Shown: positions 6,101 to 9,124 of the stretch, piece by piece
Layout of the letters: each line of letters starts with the position of its first letter
Position numbering within the stretch: the first letter of the stretch is position 1
Assembly: GCA_905215765.1 (NCBI GenBank)
Contig: CAJMRP010000077.1
Coordinates: 1 to 9,124 of the forward strand
Source of the DNA: an uncultured bacterium
Lineage (GTDB): Bacteria > Actinomycetota > Coriobacteriia > Coriobacteriales > Coriobacteriaceae
DNA length: 9,124 nt
Reading direction: 5' to 3'
The notes under the pieces: generated by a model
Databases searched by the model: none
Seen by the model: only the letters and a program-made list of their open reading frames with translations
Told to the model about the DNA's origin: nothing
Program-made: the position numbers and the translations under genes

Positions 6101-7043
6101 ACACGCTGCCGTTAAGCAGCAGAACCTTGCCGCCTTTAGGAACAACCTTGCCAAGCAAAAGCACGAAAAGCTGGCGTGGAAAGTTACCTCGCTAAACGCC
6201 GGGGACGAAGATCTCGCTGCTTTTGATGGCGAGCGCGACTTTTATCTGTATCATTTTTGCCTGCCGTGGGAAGACCTTGCAAACTATCCGGCGCGCCGAA
6301 GCACCGCATTGCATATGCCGTATGCCACGAGTGGTTATGCCTATGCAGAAGGTGGCGCATGCAAGGTGCCGCATTTTGAATTTCCCCGCTATGACGGTGA
6401 GCCCGTCGAGCAAATTGCCGCTCGTCTGGAGGACTATTGCCGCTGCAGCGCGGGCTATAAGGGCGCAAAGGTTCGTCAGGTGAGTCAGGTTGCGGCGCGT
6501 GTGCCCGAGCTGCTTTCGATTCGCGAGGTGCGCGAGCGCTGGTCTCGTGACGGGGTGCCTTCGACGCTGCAGCCGGCGGCGACGGCGCACATGGCGCCCT
6601 ATATGTTCCAGGCAGTCTACCTTGGTGAGCTGGGAGAATCTGCCGGAAGGGCAATCTTTGAGGCATATTACGACGGCCGCTATTCGCTTTCGCGCGGAGA
6701 TGCGGCACACGCCGAGACAGGTGGCGACTTTGAGGTGCTCGATGCCGCCGGCAACAAGACCGGGGTGTGGATCGACTTTAAGCACTATCGCATCGGTGCC
6801 TATATCGCTTATGTTCGCGACGGTCGCGAGGCGTCGGATGCCGAGCGCTTTAGGGCCAAGGCTCAAAAGGTTGGGGCGAAACGCCTGCTAATCGTCAACG
6901 TTTTGGCTGATGAGGCAGCGCTTGAGTGCTTGCCCAAGGCACTCGACGCCGAAGGGACTGTGTTCTCCGTTCCTTATATGGCTGCCGACGGCGCAATCAA
7001 TCTGGAGATGATGGAGGCGGTCGGCCGTGCAATCGAAGCATAA
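3111..7043 (+). CDS. ddmD: DdmD-like SF2 helicase fused to a C-terminal PD-(D/E)XK nuclease, 1310 residues
   Basis: Predicted DNA helicase-nuclease that unwinds and degrades invading plasmid DNA when recruited by its Argonaute partner, as known for DdmD of Vibrio cholerae. Helicase motifs, numbered from ATG 3111: Walker A GATTGSGKN at 53-61 with K60 (Asn replaces the usual Thr/Ser after Lys); motif Ia-like FVVPGKDN at 93-100; a TPQKL segment at 254-258; Walker B DEID at 286-289; SAT at 583-585; and motif VI AVGRLMR at 938-944 followed by a VMLDRE strand. The nearly 300-residue insertion between motifs II and III and the form of motif VI recall the XPD/DinG branch of SF2, but no obvious four-cysteine iron-sulfur set is seen. 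The C-terminus has a nuclease core: helix with E1184, GDFEVLD with D1206, WIDFK with D1222 and K1224, then RLLIVNV. The length slightly exceeds the roughly 1200 residues typical of DdmD. The next gene overlaps by 17 bases. The helicase-nuclease call is strong; the DdmD name rests on architecture and its partner. Confidence 0.8.
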   Translation: MATWDLNCQSIPSSADDKELAPYLARQKAMREFFERALFVPKDQDNNGLYFLGATTGSGKNYTAEQVTADLIAGGWDDSGCFNKCPGRHYLVFVVPGKDNRDNYVAGVRKLLVDQGMDGDVVQRIVFDLPRAGENILRWIETTRGKGAVGVRDIPCPIEADDESSHRIIKRAWRNAMEIADDLLGILDTRNRLGGVADRLTPALREKLSSADASLRWAVSHELKNVTRGMEVIPQIWPSALLNDESMPHVIALTPQKLINRIDTVTGAGIVLFNAITAEKGLFIFDEIDHMKADILSTLTDDPVTFQPDEVLRILDRHFNGGVVDPLLLGNRDQWMAVYTHASTSGDHKGSNAERNRVSRASVEEAAEEIAKDAKKIQKALASCIKEMKLRPPFALSDEAKEEQLSGRHLFGSDDISLGDNSVNPLRYKPNEGGTHNMITAHGADGQQTVNKAVRRARGVVRMVVGHLARCVTLMDSLYYGGLSYKDDLSRKNIIDALGIRNDQTSEKYFWNSLMLALFFKDRKNDEIDAADDSMYARGVDYLVMETTIEHMFTTYLTSHGIERMPEAYLASIAAKAPCVCMSATWSAPTVKNFNLDYLDEVHGVVRKDVWIGELNQEIVRQTKLFNKQAAKEYDVDIAWVDESKEIAGMVALAGGAFGGIIVSPDEVYERAMRFFDGIGVSEGLAVRLRLKIADRVGVSDAKSIEFELKRLSKTLVAVSTWARGVARNEQQAGAVFTTRHMGNHGEFNSLALDLAREIVAELVIRNVKCPEMSYEKSLEAAKDMVPCFNAAEWDAGWRGAQKRLELGQPTLMFINLSAGGFSKNLKYKVPENLCDMVQQVDCGFENVDRRPKMDLDFLYIESPTSRLTWGVEINSNKFVQQALLGVVEQEELVARGEVPFTQKRRNVRMLLSGVNKSLLVRDTLSYQVEGARIVARAVGRLMRTSVKMPCVQVMLDREIANDCNFSFLHDLPMGYELEQVVGACAAANNHMTDNKEHAAVKQQNLAAFRNNLAKQKHEKLAWKVTSLNAGDEDLAAFDGERDFYLYHFCLPWEDLANYPARRSTALHMPYATSGYAYAEGGACKVPHFEFPRYDGEPVEQIAARLEDYCRCSAGYKGAKVRQVSQVAARVPELLSIREVRERWSRDGVPSTLQPAATAHMAPYMFQAVYLGELGESAGRAIFEAYYDGRYSLSRGDAAHAETGGDFEVLDAAGNKTGVWIDFKHYRIGAYIAYVRDGREASDAERFRAKAQKVGAKRLLIVNVLADEAALECLPKALDAEGTVFSVPYMAADGAINLEMMEAVGRAIEA
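7013..7017 (+). promoter_or_regulatory. Ribosome binding site of the Argonaute-like gene, inside the helicase gene
   Basis: GGAGG ends nine bases before the GTG at 7027 and lies within the last codons of the upstream gene. It supports GTG 7027 as the start over the in-frame TTG at 7057, and suggests translation coupled to termination of the upstream gene. Confidence 0.7.
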
Positions 7044-8922
7044 CCAGTCGTGTGGCTTGGGAGACATTGCCGTATCTGAGTTTAAGCTACAGCTCGATGC
7101 CGCTGCTGCCGAGCAGCGCTACTCGGTCTTTTGGTGCAACGTCGGCGATGCGGGCAAGCATGCCGTGGCGAACTTTATGGCCGGTGTGTGTCAGACGGGC
7201 AAGGTCGTCGCGCTCACGCAGCTTGCAGACAACCGCGTCTTTCTGATGGCCAACGCGGGCGTGCAGACGGGCGACCTTAATGCCTCGCTTTATCAGGAGC
7301 AAGTGGTTCCGATTAAAACTCATTGGGACGAGTTGGACGATTACGTTGCGCTCCGTTTGCTGTTCAACTCCTGCTCTCAGTTTGAGGGGATTGAGGACGA
7401 AGTTCCCAATGACACCGGGCACCTGTATGTCATTAGCGCCAAGGGTGCCCGCCGCGATGCTGTCGAAAGCGACGGAAGGGGGCCTGCCAAGATCGAAACG
7501 GTTGAAATCGTTATCGATGAGGATTGCACCTTTGATCTTAAAATTCGGACGTTTACCAAGCGCCGTGTGCTTATTGGCAGGGCACAAGGTGACGAGAAAG
7601 AGCTCGAAAAGATTAAGAGCCAGGTGGGCTACAGGCTATCGCCCGTGGCGACGATGGTGCTTGCCCACGAACAAAAAGACGAGTACATCCTGCGCCGGGC
7701 CAAGGGCGACAAGCCGTCCAAGCGCCGTGATCTGACGTTCTCGGCCCAGGCGGACAAGGTCGCCTATACCAAGAAGGGCATTCTGTATCGAGAGCTGCAG
7801 ATTCTCGAACGCCGTTACAGCGACTTCGCCCGGGTGACGCTCATGGAATACCCGCGTAAGAGTTTCTACGAGGTGCTCAAGGGTGATGAGTACGCGCGCG
7901 TGATTGCGGAGCGCATGGCGGGGCAGCGAATCGTGGTGTCGTTTGCGCGTAATGGGCTTGCCGAAGTGGCGCGCCGGCTGGCCGATCGACTTAACGATTC
8001 CTCGTGGGGCGTGCGCGCGTCGTATGGCGGAAGGACCGTGGATTCGCGGGCGCTGAACCTTGTCGTTGTGCCCAATGAGGTTGCTGAGGACGACGGCTAT
8101 GCCTTACATGTTGGCGTGGTGGAACAGCACGTGACTCCGGATGTGTGCGAGCCACTGTTTAAGGTGGCGCCAAAGCAAAAGGATCGCAATGCGCAAGAGG
8201 CGATCCTGGGCGCCATGCTCAAAGAACTGCTGGTAAAGCAGGATGTTGTCGACGAGCGGGTGACGGCGTTTGACCTTGACGCTTTGGATATTGAGTCGGT
8301 GACGGTGTGTGGCTTAGTCGATGTGCCGCATAAAGCAAAGGACAAGATTGAGCTGGATTCGCGTATCGCTACGTTGGCGATTGGCGCGGATGGGGGCATG
8401 CGCTATGCCTCACATTCGGCAGAGGATGGTCCCGAGGACGAGATGGAGCTCGATCTGCTGACCGCGGACGGCAAACTCGATAAGGGCGCGTATGTCTTTG
8501 ACGTGCATGCGAACGGGCGGTCTATGCTTGCGCGCGTGCGGGATACGGGACTGACGACGTTTTCTAACAACTTTATGGCTCTGGTGGGCGAGCGTCAGCT
8601 CGCGGGCAAGGCGGGGCGTAAGAAAGAGATTTTCGAGAGCTACAACTCGCCTTATTACGGCATTGGAACGTTCGAGCGCGCGGGCAGGACTTGCTATTTT
8701 GTGGGCGTCAACAACGGCACCCAGGAGGAGATGGCGACTGCGATTCACGTGCGTTCGATTGAGATGCTCGGCGGCGATGATTTGTCCGAGTTGTTGGTTC
8801 AGCTGGCCAACATAGGCCTTTCGCGCTATAAGGCTCCGTCCATGTGGCCGATTCCGGTCAAGTATCTTAACGAGTGCGCTGCGCGTGAGGGCGCGGTGGG
8901 GGATGGCGGTGGCGGCAAGTGA
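7027..8922 (+). CDS. ddmE: DdmE-like prokaryotic Argonaute with degenerate PIWI domain, 631 residues
   Basis: Predicted guide-binding targeting subunit. In known DdmDE systems DdmE is a nuclease-dead, DNA-guided Argonaute that recognises plasmid DNA and loads DdmD. The GTG at 7027 is chosen because of GGAGG at 7013-7017. Visible architecture: N-terminal region (about 1-150); an L1-like strand pair (ETVEIVIDEDCTFDLKIRTF) near 157-176; a basic linker; a MID-like Rossmann part starting at GQRIVVSF (299-306) with a VVEQHVTP turn (364-371) and helix AILGAMLKELLVK (392-404); and a PIWI-like C-terminus. The end is the clearest Argonaute signature: NNGT (562-565), an acidic helix DDLSELLVQLANIGLSRY (584-601) and PIPVKYLNECA (608-618), matching the usual P-x-P-x-x-YA(D/H) ending. 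Asn615 sits where the last catalytic Asp or His is expected, and no clear DEDX tetrad can be assigned, suggesting loss of slicing. There is no evident PAZ domain. A Gly-rich tail (GDGGGGK) ends the protein. The PIWI-RE family is the main alternative. Confidence 0.72.
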   Translation: MQSKHNQSCGLGDIAVSEFKLQLDAAAAEQRYSVFWCNVGDAGKHAVANFMAGVCQTGKVVALTQLADNRVFLMANAGVQTGDLNASLYQEQVVPIKTHWDELDDYVALRLLFNSCSQFEGIEDEVPNDTGHLYVISAKGARRDAVESDGRGPAKIETVEIVIDEDCTFDLKIRTFTKRRVLIGRAQGDEKELEKIKSQVGYRLSPVATMVLAHEQKDEYILRRAKGDKPSKRRDLTFSAQADKVAYTKKGILYRELQILERRYSDFARVTLMEYPRKSFYEVLKGDEYARVIAERMAGQRIVVSFARNGLAEVARRLADRLNDSSWGVRASYGGRTVDSRALNLVVVPNEVAEDDGYALHVGVVEQHVTPDVCEPLFKVAPKQKDRNAQEAILGAMLKELLVKQDVVDERVTAFDLDALDIESVTVCGLVDVPHKAKDKIELDSRIATLAIGADGGMRYASHSAEDGPEDEMELDLLTADGKLDKGAYVFDVHANGRSMLARVRDTGLTTFSNNFMALVGERQLAGKAGRKKEIFESYNSPYYGIGTFERAGRTCYFVGVNNGTQEEMATAIHVRSIEMLGGDDLSELLVQLANIGLSRYKAPSMWPIPVKYLNECAAREGAVGDGGGGK

Positions 8923-8966
8923 TGGTGTTGCGCAATTATCGCTCCTAGAACTTATTGATATTATGC

Positions 8967-8995
8967 TTGCATTGTAAAAGGGGAGAACATATACT
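8967..8995 (+). promoter_or_regulatory. Sigma70-type promoter downstream of the Argonaute-like gene
   Basis: TTGCAT (8967-8972) and TATACT (8990-8995) are separated by exactly 17 bases, the best promoter in the window. Transcription would start near 9002 and run rightward out of the window, independently of the upstream pair. Confidence 0.55.
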
Positions 8996-9013
8996 GCAGC
9001 CATAGCACATCAG

Positions 9014-9124
9014 ATGGGGTCTCAAAAAGAGGCCAAGCAAACGAGTTTTCAGTTTATGTTGAGAGGTACGGGGGTGCGGACGATTTCTTGGACCGCGCCT
9101 AGGCGTATCCAAGCTTCCTGCGGT
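9014..9124 (+). other. Unassigned foldable stretch after the promoter; transcript of unknown nature, cut by the window edge
   Basis: Two hairpins are visible. GGTCTC (9018-9023) pairs with GAGGCC (9029-9034) around AAAAA with one G-T pair. A two-tier stem has GGTACG (9065-9070) pairing with CGTATCC (9104-9110) with one bulged base, enclosing GTGCGG (9074-9079) paired with CCGCGC (9093-9098). No T-run follows, so neither looks like an intrinsic terminator. The plus strand is also open from an ATG at 9014 to the edge (37 codons, no ribosome binding site). The minus strand is open from the edge to a TGA at 9051-9049, possibly the 3' end of a convergent gene. The stretch may be a structured leader, a small RNA or coding sequence; no known RNA family was recognised. 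Confidence 0.3.

Noticed and set aside
3111..7043. Cas3 or type I restriction HsdR as the identity of the large helicase
   Set aside because: There is no N-terminal HD domain as in Cas3, the nuclease is C-terminal rather than N-terminal as in HsdR, no specificity or methylase gene is adjacent, and the partner is Argonaute-like.
7027..8922. PIWI-RE module as the best match
   Set aside because: From memory, PIWI-RE proteins are longer and their restriction-endonuclease-fold partner is usually a separate gene; here the nuclease is fused to the helicase. Kept as the main alternative.
8410..9003. Minus-strand frame opposite the end of the Argonaute-like gene
   Set aside because: It is a shadow of the plus-strand coding frame, with no ribosome binding site or recognisable domain.

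Overview
The window looks like a piece of accessory DNA from a gut actinobacterium of the class Coriobacteriia (Collinsella or a relative). This is an inference from the moderately GC-rich codon use of the main genes, the strong GGAGG ribosome binding sites and the style of the transposase fragment at the left edge. No rRNA, tRNA or housekeeping gene is present to confirm it.

Layout. (1) Positions 1-342 are very GC-rich. They hold the 5' end of a transposase gene on the minus strand, cut by the window edge, plus the probable outer end of that insertion sequence. (2) Positions 343-1392, minus strand, are clearly AT-richer and encode a 349-residue protein of unknown function with a cysteine cluster. 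(3) Divergent from it on the plus strand are a 113-residue acidic, cysteine-rich protein (1504-1845) and a 273-residue protein with about six membrane segments (1972-2793), neither recognised. (4) A 317-base gap (2794-3110) contains two 36-base hairpin-forming direct repeats in a 40-base register. (5) Two overlapping plus-strand genes (3111-7043 and 7027-8922) form the core of the window. (6) The last 200 bases hold a good sigma70-type promoter and a foldable stretch of unknown identity.

The core pair is the main result. The first protein (1310 residues) has an SF2 helicase engine (Walker A lysine K60, DEID box at 286-289, SAT at 583-585, a GRLMR motif VI at 940-944) followed by a C-terminal PD-(D/E)XK nuclease (D1206, D1222-x-K1224). 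The second (631 residues) has the layout of a prokaryotic Argonaute ending in a degenerate PIWI domain, with Asn at the position of the last catalytic residue. A helicase-nuclease next to a catalytically dead Argonaute is the arrangement of the plasmid-destroying DdmDE system known from Vibrio cholerae. In that system the guide-loaded DdmE finds plasmid DNA and recruits DdmD, which translocates on it and degrades it. The 17-base overlap, with the second gene's ribosome binding site inside the first gene, implies coupled production of the two partners.

The unknown flanking genes next to an insertion sequence suggest a variable genomic island, but nothing visible links them functionally to the DdmDE-like pair. 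Family assignments rest on motifs read by eye, without database searches.
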